DNA of 64,000 bases from Earliella scabrosa (Eukaryota > Basidiomycota > Agaricomycetes > Polyporales > Polyporaceae), in contig JABYQQ010000006.1 of assembly GCA_022605405.1 (NCBI GenBank), forward strand, positions 1,178,001 to 1,242,000, written 5' to 3'. A program made the position numbers and the translations under genes. Under the pieces are notes generated by a model. The model was given only the letters and a program-made list of their open reading frames with translations. It did no database searches and was not told the origin of the DNA. This document shows positions 1 through 10,034 of the stretch, in pieces. Numbering within the stretch: the stretch's first letter is position 1; each line of letters begins with the position of its first letter.

Positions 1-58
1 ACTCCTGCTTGCGGGAGCATGTGACAGTCTGTCCTTGGGGCGGATGCGAGCGAACATG

Positions 59-65
59 TATATAA
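59..65 (+). promoter_or_regulatory. TATA box of the first gene
   Basis: TATATAA lies 47 bp before the predicted start codon at 106. The same TATA-to-ATG spacing of about 44 bp recurs before the genes starting at 5503 and 10035, which supports these three as genuine promoters. Confidence 0.5.
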
Positions 66-105
66 CATCACGACGCAGCTGAGAAGAAGCTTTCATATAG
101 CCAAC

Positions 106-836
106 ATGCAAACTCGTCGTAATGACAATCCAGTACGTTGATCGACCATTCCAGTGTCAAGCACATGCTCACGTTGAGTGTAGACCAACTCGTCTTTCAC
201 TCGTTATAGAACTATCAACGTGCAAGCACGACTTACCCGTCTTGCAATCCGGGAGCAAAATGCACAGGTCCGGGTAGCGGTCCGTGATGTGAGCACATGG
301 CTGTGATGTTCGCTTCGTCTGTCTGATTCCTTTCAGCGCGTCATAGATACTGCCCGTCGTGGTCTGCTATACCATGTGGATGGTACACGCCCGCGGCTTT
401 TGCTGGTACCGAGTCGTGCCGAATGGGACTCAGCATGCGGCGCTCCGCCGTCTGTTGAAGATCTCGATGTAGATCGCTGGTTCCGGCTCGGTCACGCGGT
501 TATAGACATTAACTATATCCCCGGCACCGACTGCCGTCTCAAGAACGGCTATTACCTTGTCGTTGCACAAGACGCGCCCGGACGGTCTGACCATCTCTGC
601 GAGAATCAAACTGTCTCCAGCTTCTGCGCGGAGTCCTGGCAGGGGAATATACTTCTATTCAAACGTGGTTGCAGGGACACGAGCAGCGTCGTGAGTATTA
701 CCCCGCCCGAGGTTGCTTTATTAAGCGCGATTCTTCAGAGGTGCGTCTAGAGTTTATCGAGGGATATGGCTTGCTATGGGCATTGACGCGCGTAATGGAT
801 CTCGCAGATGGCTCCAGATGCATACTGCTCCTGTGA
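106..836 (+). CDS. Hypothetical spliced protein (193 aa)
   Basis: Four exons, 106..132, 184..288, 337..690 and 741..836, joined by introns of 50, 48 and 51 nt with GTACGT or GTGAGC/GTGAGT donors; all junctions are phase 0. The last acceptor is read as CAGAG at 740, because the preceding AG gives an immediate stop. The middle exon is the most protein-like, with a Gly/Tyr-rich YYLVV strand followed by GNILLFKRG. The protein has no signal peptide or membrane segment. I do not recognise a named domain. The sequence resembles, from general memory only, anonymous multicopy agaricomycete proteins. Function unknown. The alternative is a shorter single-exon gene starting near 376 with a GTG. Confidence 0.5.
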
Positions 837-1272
837 TGGGATGATGTGGATTGGACGTAGTTAATATTGTGTTGTCCGCCACCGTTCACCGTAGGAATTT
901 GAGAGCTATCGCTGTCATGCTGAAGTTCGTTCTTTGAAGCGCGTTTGGTGGTCAGCAACTGCATCCTTAGATCCGTCATCGTACAGGTCCTTTCCGAATA
1001 GGCATCCGAAGCTGTCTTTGTCGGGTCATGAGCTTCTCGTGCTTTGACAATGTCGTGTGATGTCGGCGACGTCCCTGTTCGGGATGTTCTGTTCGTGCGA
1101 GCAGTCGATGTTGCCGATGAATGTTTTCTGGATGTGGGCTTGGGTTTAATAGCCCGTATCGTCTTTTATGGTACGCCCGCGTCCAGTCGTCTCCGTCGGC
1201 GAGCATATATTCATCCTCTATCATCGTGTTTCCAGGCATCCATCCGCGATTGTTAAAGCTGGTCTAGTCGAC

Positions 1273-1843
1273 ATGGATCACATTCCCGCTGGTCACCAGG
1301 CATTTCAATCTACTATGTAGGTCGTAAAAATACCGCTTGTGTCTTCTAACGTGTTATGCAGGACAACCCGACCCCTGTACACCTTCAACGACGTGTTATA
1401 CAGCTGTGTGACTGGGATCGACCAGTCACCGTGGCGTGCCGCTACAGTTCGTCTCTGCTGGACCGGCAGTACACGCGCCTCTGACAGCGAGGAGCCGATT
1501 TGTGAGTTCTGTTCCATCCCACAGAGTCAAACTGACTGGTGGCTCTAGGGGTGCTCGTCGTTACTCCGAACGCACACGCTGGACATCAGCTCGTTACGCT
1601 TACTGACCCAGCGTATATGCTGAGATTCAACGAGGTTTGGCAATATGATTCTTGTCTGACCACTCGCGCTGACCGCATGCTCAGGAAATGAGAGCTATCG
1701 GATTTTGCGCTTGGGCCGATCCCAGGCATGTCGCCGTGAAACAGCACTACCTGATTCTTCAAAGCGTGGAGGCGTGGTTTTACTTAGTCAATATTTGCTC
1801 TAGGCTGCGCATGGCCATGTACGCGCGCACGGCAGCGTCGTGA
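1273..1843 (+). CDS. Hypothetical spliced protein (142 aa)
   Basis: Exons 1273..1316, 1362..1501, 1549..1634 and 1685..1843 join without a stop through introns of 45-50 nt; the third intron has a GTTTGG donor and CTCAG acceptor, the second a clear CTGAC branch site. The product has no recognisable motif, signal peptide or transmembrane helix. The open 1044-1256 stretch upstream (about 70 codons) may be a further 5' exon or another gene; I could not connect it. The gene sits between the 106-836 gene and the F-box gene on the same strand. Function unknown. Confidence 0.45.
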
Positions 1844-2306
1844 ATAAAGACGTTTGCTCAAGAATCCTGTGAGCAGCTCGAGAGTGATCCGTTCCGTGCG
1901 ATGTCCGAGCTCGTACCTTTCTGATAGAACATTGGCTGCCTAGGGATTCTCAGATGCTAAATCGCGATTGCTCCAAGACGTCAGCAGGTGACTTCTGGAA
2001 GGACTTCGCGTTGGATGTGTGCTGTGCCATCCATGGTATGTCATTCTCATCGGTCAGCATTTCTCTGAGAATCGTCGGGTGCAGACTTTCTAAATTTGCC
2101 ACGTTAACTCGCCATGGGCGGTGGTGGTGTAGCAGGAGAGGTTCTGAGACTTTAAAGGCGCGACGGGATGATTTACATCCATCCTCACATTCACTACAAT
2201 AACTTGCGCAAAATCGTTCTTCGTGAGTCGTCAATCTTTTCGGTACGAACTTGATGTTCACTCTGCCAATTGTCTTCTGCACGTCGTCGTGACTAGACCG
2301 ATTTAG

Positions 2307-3438
2307 ATGGCTCCATCGGCTTCGCGCCTTCGCCAAGGGTTGTTGGAACTTCCTACAGAAACTCTGTTAGCTATCGTGGAGGAGCTACCTCGTCGGGATC
2401 AAAGAGCGCTCATGGCGACGTGTTCTCTTGCCCACGACATCTCCGCCACCGTCCTGTATCACACCATAACCGTTCACGGGCGCAGAAACCCTCGTCCATC
2501 GACCTCGACTCGTCCCAAGGTGGATATCGATCCTATCCGATTTCTCGCATGTCTCGTCAGGTCCACCAATCACTCGTCGAGCCGATACTGCTACGCCTCC
2601 TACATCCGCTCCTTCACGTTCACTTCCCATGTCCAGAGCGCGAACATTCGTGCTATACCATTGCTGGTAGCAGCCATTCCTTTCATGGACTCCCTCGTAT
2701 CATTCCGAATCGACCTGTGCGAGGATTCTGTACCCCTCGCCTTGGACCTCTTCCGCCGGTCGAACGTGACCCGCAACTTGAGCACGATGTCGTTCACCGC
2801 TACGGAATCACCTTCCCCATTCAGCGTCCTCATCCTCCCCGCCCTGAAGGGTGTCAGAGCGGCAAATGCGGACATTGGAGTGGCATTGTCCGCTTGGCGT
2901 TCGCTCGACGTAGTCATCATCGACAACTGCATCGACAAGCCGCGGCTGGATCGCTTTGTCTCGCATGGCCATGGTGTTCATGCTGGGAATATCGCCATCC
3001 TCTCTCTCACGTTGGACCCCAAAATTCCTTTCACGGCGGCGACGAGGGCTCTCGCGACATCGTTTCCAAAGCTCGAGTATTTATCTCTTCGCTCCGATCC
3101 TATGGCCATGTGCGATATTCTGGAGGTGCGTAAGTTACAATGTTGCCGTGTGATTGTGCTGACCGATTGAACTCTAGGCTATTATTGTAGTGCTCGAAGA
3201 GTCGCCTGCATGGTTCCCTTCGATCCGTGCTGTAGGTGCCAATCAAGGCCAGATGCACTCGCACAGCAAGCGATTGCGCGCATTTGGAGAAAGGATCAGC
3301 TGGACGTCGGAGTACCGGGCGCGATTTGTCCATGTGTCTATGGGCTTCTCGTTTCTATCTAGACGAGACGAGTACGATGCCTGGATCTTCACCGAATATT
3401 CCGTTGAATACCGATGGCCTTGGCTGTTTAGACGATAA
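2307..3438 (+). CDS. F-box domain protein (359 aa)
   Basis: Two exons, 2307..3125 and 3178..3438, with a 52-nt phase-0 intron. Residues about 10-55 match an F-box: ELPTETLLAIVEELPRRD followed by a C-S-L-AHDI stretch, the usual L-P-x-E-x-L--I---L pattern. The rest is leucine-rich, with repeated L/I/V-spaced segments that suggest a degenerate leucine-rich repeat fold, ending in a basic tail. In the family, the F-box binds Skp1 in an SCF ubiquitin ligase and the repeats select the substrate; that role is inferred here. The start ATG at 2307 is the first in frame and opens the F-box directly. Large F-box families are normal in agaricomycetes. Confidence 0.85.
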
Positions 3439-3622
3439 TGTCATATGGGTATATAGAATAGCGGTGTATGCAATTGTGATTACGAGATTGTTCGGCATTC
3501 TCCTGGTTTCTTAATCCAGACTTCTTCGGACGGTCGTCTGGCGCTGCGCGATCCGCCTGTCGTATTCACCGTCTTTAACATCAAGTCTTGAGTCAGAATG
3601 CCTTGATTGTCTGTCCTCCGAC

Positions 3623-4912
3623 ATGAGTCCCTCCCCCATGCCTCTCTCACCCTTTGAACAGTTCCTTGTCGGGTCGTCTCCGCTCATGCTCGAGCGATTC
3701 TTCGCGCATTGGCCGATCCATCTCGTTCTCCAACTCCGTGTCCTCAGCAGTGTCGTCTTCCTGTCCGTCGAATCCTTCCGCACCCATGTCTTCGACCCAA
3801 GTCGAGTTCTGGAGCGTTTCTTCGATAACGTTCCTCGATTCCTTGTCGTGCTCGACTCTTGTGGTGGGATAGTGTCAGGATCACAGGCTTTACAGTTGCT
3901 GGGTAGAGTCAGGTATGACCCCGAGAGCGACTTGGACGTCTTTCTGCCCCTTAGCGGGGTCCTGAAGATGGGACGTTGGTTGAGAAGTCAAGGATATACG
4001 TATCAAGCGTCTGGTCGGAAACACCCTTTCTTCGACGTGGAAGTCTTCCGGCTCGCCGCCTCGATCGCCTACTCCGACGTCAAAGGTGACCCCAACCCTC
4101 AATACCCGTCGTGTCCGTCCCGTGGCATTCTCGCTACGTTCCACTTTGTCCGGGTGCAGGAGGAAGACTTCGAAGAGGGAGAGGAGATAGACGACCCGTA
4201 CTGGGAGCCCGGCGTTCACGTCCAGCTTGTGGTGGTGCAGGAAGCTCCCGAGCAATTCGTCATAAATGACTTTCATTCCAGTGCGTACTTGTAGTGAACA
4301 GTCGCCTCGCGAACTCACTCGCGACCCCTTCCAGCATGTGTGATGAACTACTTCACCGGCAAGTACGCCGTCTCCCTGTTCCCACGTTCAACCTTCATCC
4401 ACGGTGTCACATACGCTTGTCGTAATGCCGTCGGACCGGACGGTCGAGCTTGGATGGAGAAGTACCGGGCGCGGGGGTTCCGTATCTTTCGAGCTGGAGA
4501 TAGACGGTCCGCTGGCGATCAGCTGGAGACGCTCACTTGGGATCGTTGTGTGGGAGATGGGTGTACATGGGTTGTTCCTTTTGGTCTCGACGGCAAGGGT
4601 GAGTAGAGGTGTCTGGCCTCTTACTCTTATTCTTCTACTCACGTTGACCTTCAGAGCTCGACTTCAAGAGAACGTCTCGCCTCGGGTTGCCCAAGATTCG
4701 GTTTGAAGTGCTACGCTACGACTACGGAGTCGCTCCTGCTGGTGCCTACTGTCGTATAGGTCCTCCATTCATCTACAGGTGTGTGACAAGTCTTCTTTGT
4801 CTTTGTGTCGGTAGCTGAATATGTTGACAGTGCATTGTCGTTTATCGTCACTCAGGTGGACATTGCAGGGGAGTACTGGTCTCCTGAGACCGAGACTGCC
4901 TTCTCCCATTGA
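3623..4912 (+). CDS. Uncharacterised protein with nucleotidyltransferase-like motif (375 aa)
   Basis: Exons 3623..4280, 4335..4598, 4655..4778 and 4831..4912 keep one frame through three introns (52-56 nt) and end at TGA 4910. Residues about 74-110 read GGIVSGSQALQLLG, a gap, then ESDLDVFLP. A G-S motif followed by an S-D-L-D strand is reminiscent of the catalytic G[GS]...D-x-D core of nucleotidyltransferase-fold proteins, but the second acidic cluster is not evident, so activity cannot be claimed. An acidic stretch (EEDFEEGEEIDD) follows near residue 190. No signal peptide or membrane segment. The family assignment is a resemblance only. Confidence 0.65.
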
Positions 4913-5458
4913 CGCACCGTCTCGTCTATACTGCAACGGTGCGTGTCAGCGGTATGTCCTTGACCTGTGTACTTACCGGGTCCTAGTAGAGGATTCCAGA
5001 GAGGGTGGCCCGATCGGGATTACTGTGTCCGTCATGGTCCACGTGTCGTGCTTGATACTCCCGATTGCTTTGAGTAGTGCTAGTGTTGTTCATCGTGATC
5101 TGCAGTGTTGGTCAGAATTTTACTTTGCACTGCGCCGTAGCTGTTCGTGTGATTGCCCCTGTGGTGAACTGGAGGGTGCAACATCGTAATTGGGTACCGA
5201 ATACTGCCTTTGCCGTCCAGCGCGAGACGATCGAATGCTCCCTTGTCTTGTGTCATGCAGATTACGCAAAACATTCGCCACAGAACACTCGAATAGAGCA
5301 GGGCGAGCTCTCGCATCGCCTTTCAGCGCTATGGTCGGTCATGTATGTTGACATGCAGCCTGTACATCGAGCCTGAGCTTTCAAGTTCTAGCTGGACATC
5401 AACAGCTGAGAGGCTGACATCGTCAGTTGTTCTTCAGGTGGAATGTGCCGTGCCAGAG

Positions 5459-5466
5459 TATTTAAG
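5459..5466 (+). promoter_or_regulatory. TATA-like box (TATTTAAG)
   Basis: TATTTAAG sits 44 bp upstream of the ATG at 5503, which selects that ATG over an upstream in-frame ATG-less opening at 5443. Confidence 0.45.
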
Positions 5467-5502
5467 CAGTCGCTGTCGCGACACCGGAACACAACACTCA
5501 AC

Positions 5503-7375
5503 ATGTCTACATCGAAAGATACGGCTATAATGAAGCTACGGAACCTTCTACACTACTGGAAAAACTTCACTTTCAACGACTCTGCGCTCAACTTTGAAGA
5601 CGCCATCGCGTCTATCGGCACCAACAACAGCATCATCGACGCTCGACAAGACTGGCCTGGGCGCTGGGTGGTGAGTTAGCTCGGATGTATCCGGTCGTAG
5701 ATACTGATGCTTGGGTAGATATGCAAGTCTGGCAGTCGCACTGCTGTGGAGGCCGTCTTCCACACAGCAGCGGTGTGGCAATGGAACGCTCATCTGGAGA
5801 CTGGGAATTTCGTTCCTCTCGGACAGACCGCGCCGCGAGGCTTGCGAGAGGCTAGAATGTACGTTTAGAGTGGCGTGATCTTTATCGTTGTTGACACCTC
5901 ACCGTGACAGCCAAACCATGCCCAGCAACCTGTGTCAAGTTGACTATACGATCAATACGGAGTACGACGGCTCCATTTTTGAGGCGCAGAAGGTCGGATT
6001 CCAACTGATACATACACAATAGTCGTACTCAATACTCGCACAGAAATTGGAAGGTCTTGTCTCGTCGCGTCCTGGCTTCAACAAGGGCAACAAACCGAGG
6101 CGTGAATGGCAGCAAGGTGGAGAAGGCTACGGTCAAAGTTTCGTGTTCAGCTCTCAGCTATTCGTCAAGTCGTGGAAACGTACTCGGAACGGCTCCGGGG
6201 AGCTTCCGTACGACCTTCACCCTTGGATCGCTGAGGCCATCGCGGACACAGACTGGCGCCCCAATCCTGATCGGCCGTCCATCTTCGACTGCGTAGACGG
6301 TCGTCTCGTCTCGATCAACGAGGCCCAACCGCCTTACCTGAAACGCTATGATCTTGTGTGGATATCTTTCTTCGTGCAGTTCATCGTCGGTCAGAACGCA
6401 TGGTCGCCCACGTTCACGCCATTGGAGATTATCAGGGTTGGCACGGTGCCCGAGGAGCTGATCGACGTCCAAGATACCGAATCAGCGTACGTGGAAGAAG
6501 TAGAGCCGAAGCGCCGGCTCAAGGCCGGCGACACGTTTGTCTTTGGTGAGTGTTATAGTGCACGTCGTTAATTGTCTTGACACTGTGCCATAGATGTGAA
6601 CCCACCGATCTCTGACACCCCAGAGACGAGCGACGATGCGAGTCCTGGATTGAAGGTTGACGGACCTGGTTAGTTAATTGCACCTATGTGGTGACAGTTC
6701 GTCTCACCCGTTGATGTTGCAGATATCGACTTTCCGATGGCGGATACAGCAATGACTGTCGAAAAGGCTGAAGAGAGTGGTGAGTGTCCGACAGCCACCA
6801 AGACAAGTACACTCACATCGCCGTTAGAGACTCTTGTAGAGAAGAGTCCCCTCACCAAAGACGACCCGGTATTGATGGAGTCGGGAGAGTCGGCTTCGAC
6901 GTCAACGCGTTCTGCCGACGATAGGCCACCAGCGGTTGTCGGTGAAGCTTCTGCAGGCGCGTTAAAGGAGTTGAGTAGGAACCTCGATATCACACGTGTT
7001 GCTCGTGATGTTCGACTTGAGGGGCATCCGGCTACTCCTCTGGTAGATAGCAAGTCGGATATGCCGGTCGTCGCGGAAGAGAAGATTGCATACGGTGCGT
7101 CCACTTCTGAACTGTGCGCGATCGTGTCTCGTGATGTTACATCTTAGAGTCGGAGACTCTCGAGACCGGGCTGTACAGCGAGTCAGACAACGGAACCCTC
7201 AACCAGGTGAGTACTTAACTCTTGGTGAGACTGGACTTGTGATGGAGATCTCCGATAGGCCAGGGATCTAAAGCGCAAGGTGGAGGGCGGTGAAGATGCC
7301 GAAAATCTTGCGGTCGATGAGAATAGGCAACCTCGTCGTCCTAAGCGGCGCGTCAGAGGCAGGTTCCCCCGGTAG
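5503..7375 (+). CDS. Hypothetical nine-exon protein (488 aa)
   Basis: Exons 5503..5670, 5719..5858, 5911..5992, 6044..6545, 6594..6668, 6723..6779, 6828..7094, 7148..7206 and 7259..7375 form one frame of 489 codons. The N-terminal half (to about residue 305) is compact and Trp/Tyr-rich, including YDLVWISFFVQFIVGQNAW. The C-terminal third is Ser/Thr/Asp-rich, low in order, and ends with a basic tail (RRPKRRVRGRFPR) that could act as a nuclear localisation signal. The third intron has a weak GTCGGA donor but is needed to avoid a stop. The 48-nt intron 6780..6827 is a multiple of three and might be retained. No known catalytic motif is visible. I cannot name the family. Confidence 0.6.
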
Positions 7376-7571
7376 TTCGGGGTGGCTACTCACGATGAGT
7401 TGGAGACTCGGAGTCGATTGAGACTACACTACTAGTATGCTAGCGCGTAGATATGCGATAGCGGCGTTGGTGTCAATACACGAGATCGTGTCATCGGTTT
7501 TCTTTGGCTGATCTGCTTCTGAACGGATTTGCATGTCAGCGTAGAGCGTATAAGAGAGCGAAGGAACTGTC

Positions 7572-7775
7572 ATGTCCCACTTGGCTGGTTGTCGCCGCAT
7601 TGCAGGAAATGTTGTTCCGAGTACTCGAGGGACTCAGATCAGCGAGTTGTTGACTCTAGATTTAGATCTGAACGTGAGATGTTGCTCGAGCACACCTTCG
7701 AGGTAGCTCGCCTGTTGCTAGCCCGTTGTACGAGCGCGTGTTACAACTTGCATACTTGAACTTCGAGAGTTGTGA
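7572..7775 (+). CDS. Possible small spliced ORF (51 aa)
   Basis: ATG 7572 follows a TATAAG at about 7549. Exon 7572..7673 joins exon 7722..7775 through a 48-nt intron (GTGAGA donor, GCTAG acceptor). The product is too short to classify. It may be a fragment of a longer gene or chance; a second donor near 7774 could extend it to about 7889. Confidence 0.22.
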
Positions 7776-9123
7776 TGGGATGGTAATATCTTTCCTAATA
7801 TGAACGACCGTGGGAGGCGCTCGGTCGGCTGTGTCCTCCGACTCTCTCTGTTCGTCTACTCCGTGTTCCAAGGCGAGGATCTCTGACCATCTACCTGCTC
7901 GTCTACAGCATGCTCCCCTGCTCTCTGTGCATCGTCAACTCGTCTGACTCGTCGCGGCGAAGACTTCCATCGGCCATTTGCAACCTTGCGTGAAGCGGTC
8001 ATGACGTGTCTCTAGGATGTGCGTCTCGATGGTCCGTCCCGGTTGGATAGGAAGATATGATTCGTGGTCTGCGTGACACAGGTATGTCCATGTCTTCTTT
8101 TCATGCACCCTGTACTCATGTCTCTGCCCGTGGAGCAAGTACGATCCCTCGGGCGCTCGTTAGGGCGGAGGAACTTTTGCTTGGTGCGTAGAATACCGAC
8201 CACCCTCTGAACCCTCTTGCCGATGAAGAATTGCTGCAGAGTGTTGCGTCTGTGTCTGCCATGCCTCCATATCCACATACATGTGGTCATTTCTCGCTAT
8301 CTGGAGGCCGTCCTATCCTGTCCAGTGAGTTTCTGCTATCTAGCCTACATGACTACATCCTGCTGAAGCGACGCTGACCTGATGTCGTATTCAAGGGTGA
8401 TTGTGGAGTGCGAGGCCGCGGGACAGTTTTCGCAATGTTATTCTAAGACCGTTTGTACGTGTACCCCATCGCCGACGTCTATCACATGCAGAGTTCATAT
8501 CTCATGTCAATGCACTTACGTCGTGCACGTTCAACTGTGGTGAGTGTTGTTGGCAATGTATGACATTAGCATGGGACTCAGAGGCTGCCAGAGACGCAAT
8601 TCCGTGCGCGACGTGTCAATTACATCTGTATTCCCCCGTCACGGGTCTAGCATCGTTCGAGAATTACATGTGCATTCGCCTTACTCTCCTCGTCAGAACG
8701 TCCACATCGTCGACCTCCCCTCTCCCCGACGTCAGCTCGAGATGGTCAAGGAGCCTCTGAATATCAAGCGATACTCTTTGCTGGCGTGCACTGTTGGTCG
8801 CATCCTCGTGGATCCGTCTGGTCGGTCCCCGAGTTTGCTGTCGCCCATGTGAGTGGACCCTCTGTCGCTGTGTGCGCGGAAGACTGCTTACTGTGGCATT
8901 CTGTGCGAAGCGGAGCATGCGCCACCAGGGCAGTAGTGCTCCCGCTGTTCTCTCCAAGCCCGATATGAGCACCCGTCGCGTGCAGTCCTGTAGCCAGCGG
9001 GTGTCCCGAACAAACCGTGTGGGCAGGCGTCGTGTCCCGTGAATCGTCAAGAGCCATGCTGGCGCCCCAACACCATCTTGTGCGTGTCTGTATGTATCTA
9101 TGGTAGTGGTCATTGTCCCTCCC
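7776..9123. other. Unresolved stretch with coding-like pieces
   Basis: Open + strand segments lie around 8270-8850, including one of about 100 codons at 8544-8852 that ends on a consensus GTGAGT donor. Several competing splice patterns remain open and none gives a convincing full gene. A degraded or captured gene fragment next to the Helitron is one explanation. Confidence 0.3.
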
Positions 9124-9957
9124 CTAGTCGGACCCGCGATGATCTTGACGATTAGGCGGCTGACGACGGCGCCAGCGGAACCATCCACCGAGGTTTCCTA
9201 GGGGCACGGTCTGCATGTGAGCTGCTATTCTACGGGATAGCAGCGCTGTTTGTTGACGTACTCGGGTCTCCCGGATGTACAGCAAGATATAGATGGTTGG
9301 CGGCGGTGGGTTGCCCTGATTTCTCAAGTTGGCGATTGCTGATTCTGCGAGTAGGTCTCTTGCAAACCTCTCGGCGAGCTCTCGTCGATCACTGAGTACG
9401 CGTTGAGAAATGGTGCGGGCAAATGGATCCGCTCGGGTAGACAGAAGGGGTTGAAGTTGTTGAGGAGTTCCGTTTGGTGTATCTGGTACGAGATTCATTG
9501 CTGGGACGGCATGGAGTCTGACCTTGTATTAGAGCAAAAGCTGGCCGCCTGCTACGCGAGGACAAAGGGTGAGCAGCTACGTTCGCATCACACTGGTCAA
9601 TATGGGGATCTGAGACTTGTAATCGTAGTTGCGGCACATTTTTACTCGTCTAATCAAGGCGGTGCTGGGACGAAGACCTCTAGTGTTGCTGTGCACGTCC
9701 TTGCACTTGGTAGAGCTTTCTGCAGAAGACTTCGTCATCAGGATTTGTCTGCCGCTCTTGGCCGTATCGTTGGGCGAAGGTATGTTAATCCTTCTGATAG
9801 AAGGTTGATCATCTAGACTAATCCTCATTAGCGTCGCATGAAGATTGTGTTCGGTCTTTGTCATGTGGCATGACAGTCCATTCGCGTATCGGAGCGCGCG
9901 CGAGCACGTACGAGAGATGTCGTTGCGTCGATGTGTAGAGTACCTCAATGCAGACAT
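9124..9957 (-). CDS. Hypothetical protein divergent from the Helitron gene
   Basis: On the minus strand, exons 9697..9817, 9556..9649 and 9124..9500 join through introns of 47 and 55 nt in one frame and end with stop at 9124. The last exon has a helix-like stretch rich in Arg/Glu/Leu (REL, ERFARDLL) followed by PPPP and a Trp/Arg-rich tail. The first exon is uncertain: ATG 9957 fits the shared TATA at 9991 but the joining donor is weak, so the N-terminus may be wrong. There is no recognised domain. Its head-to-head position with the Rep-helicase suggests either a Helitron accessory gene or a neighbour captured by it. Confidence 0.4.
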
Positions 9958-9990
9958 GGCAGAGACCCTGTCAAGGGCGCGTTGCACTGC

Positions 9991-9998
9991 TATATAAA
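9991..9998. promoter_or_regulatory. Shared TATA box between divergent genes
   Basis: TATATAAA lies 44 bp before ATG 10035 on the + strand; its complement reads TATATA toward ATG 9957 on the minus strand. One AT-rich box placed at TATA-to-ATG distance from both starts suggests a compact bidirectional promoter. Confidence 0.4.
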
Positions 9999-10034
9999 CC
10001 CCTCGGAAGATTGGTGCGTCTCAACACAACCAAG

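Noticed and set aside
1950..2336. 128-codon minus-strand ORF overlapping the F-box start
   Set aside because: Low-complexity His/Arg mix with no splice or promoter support, antisense to the F-box gene start.
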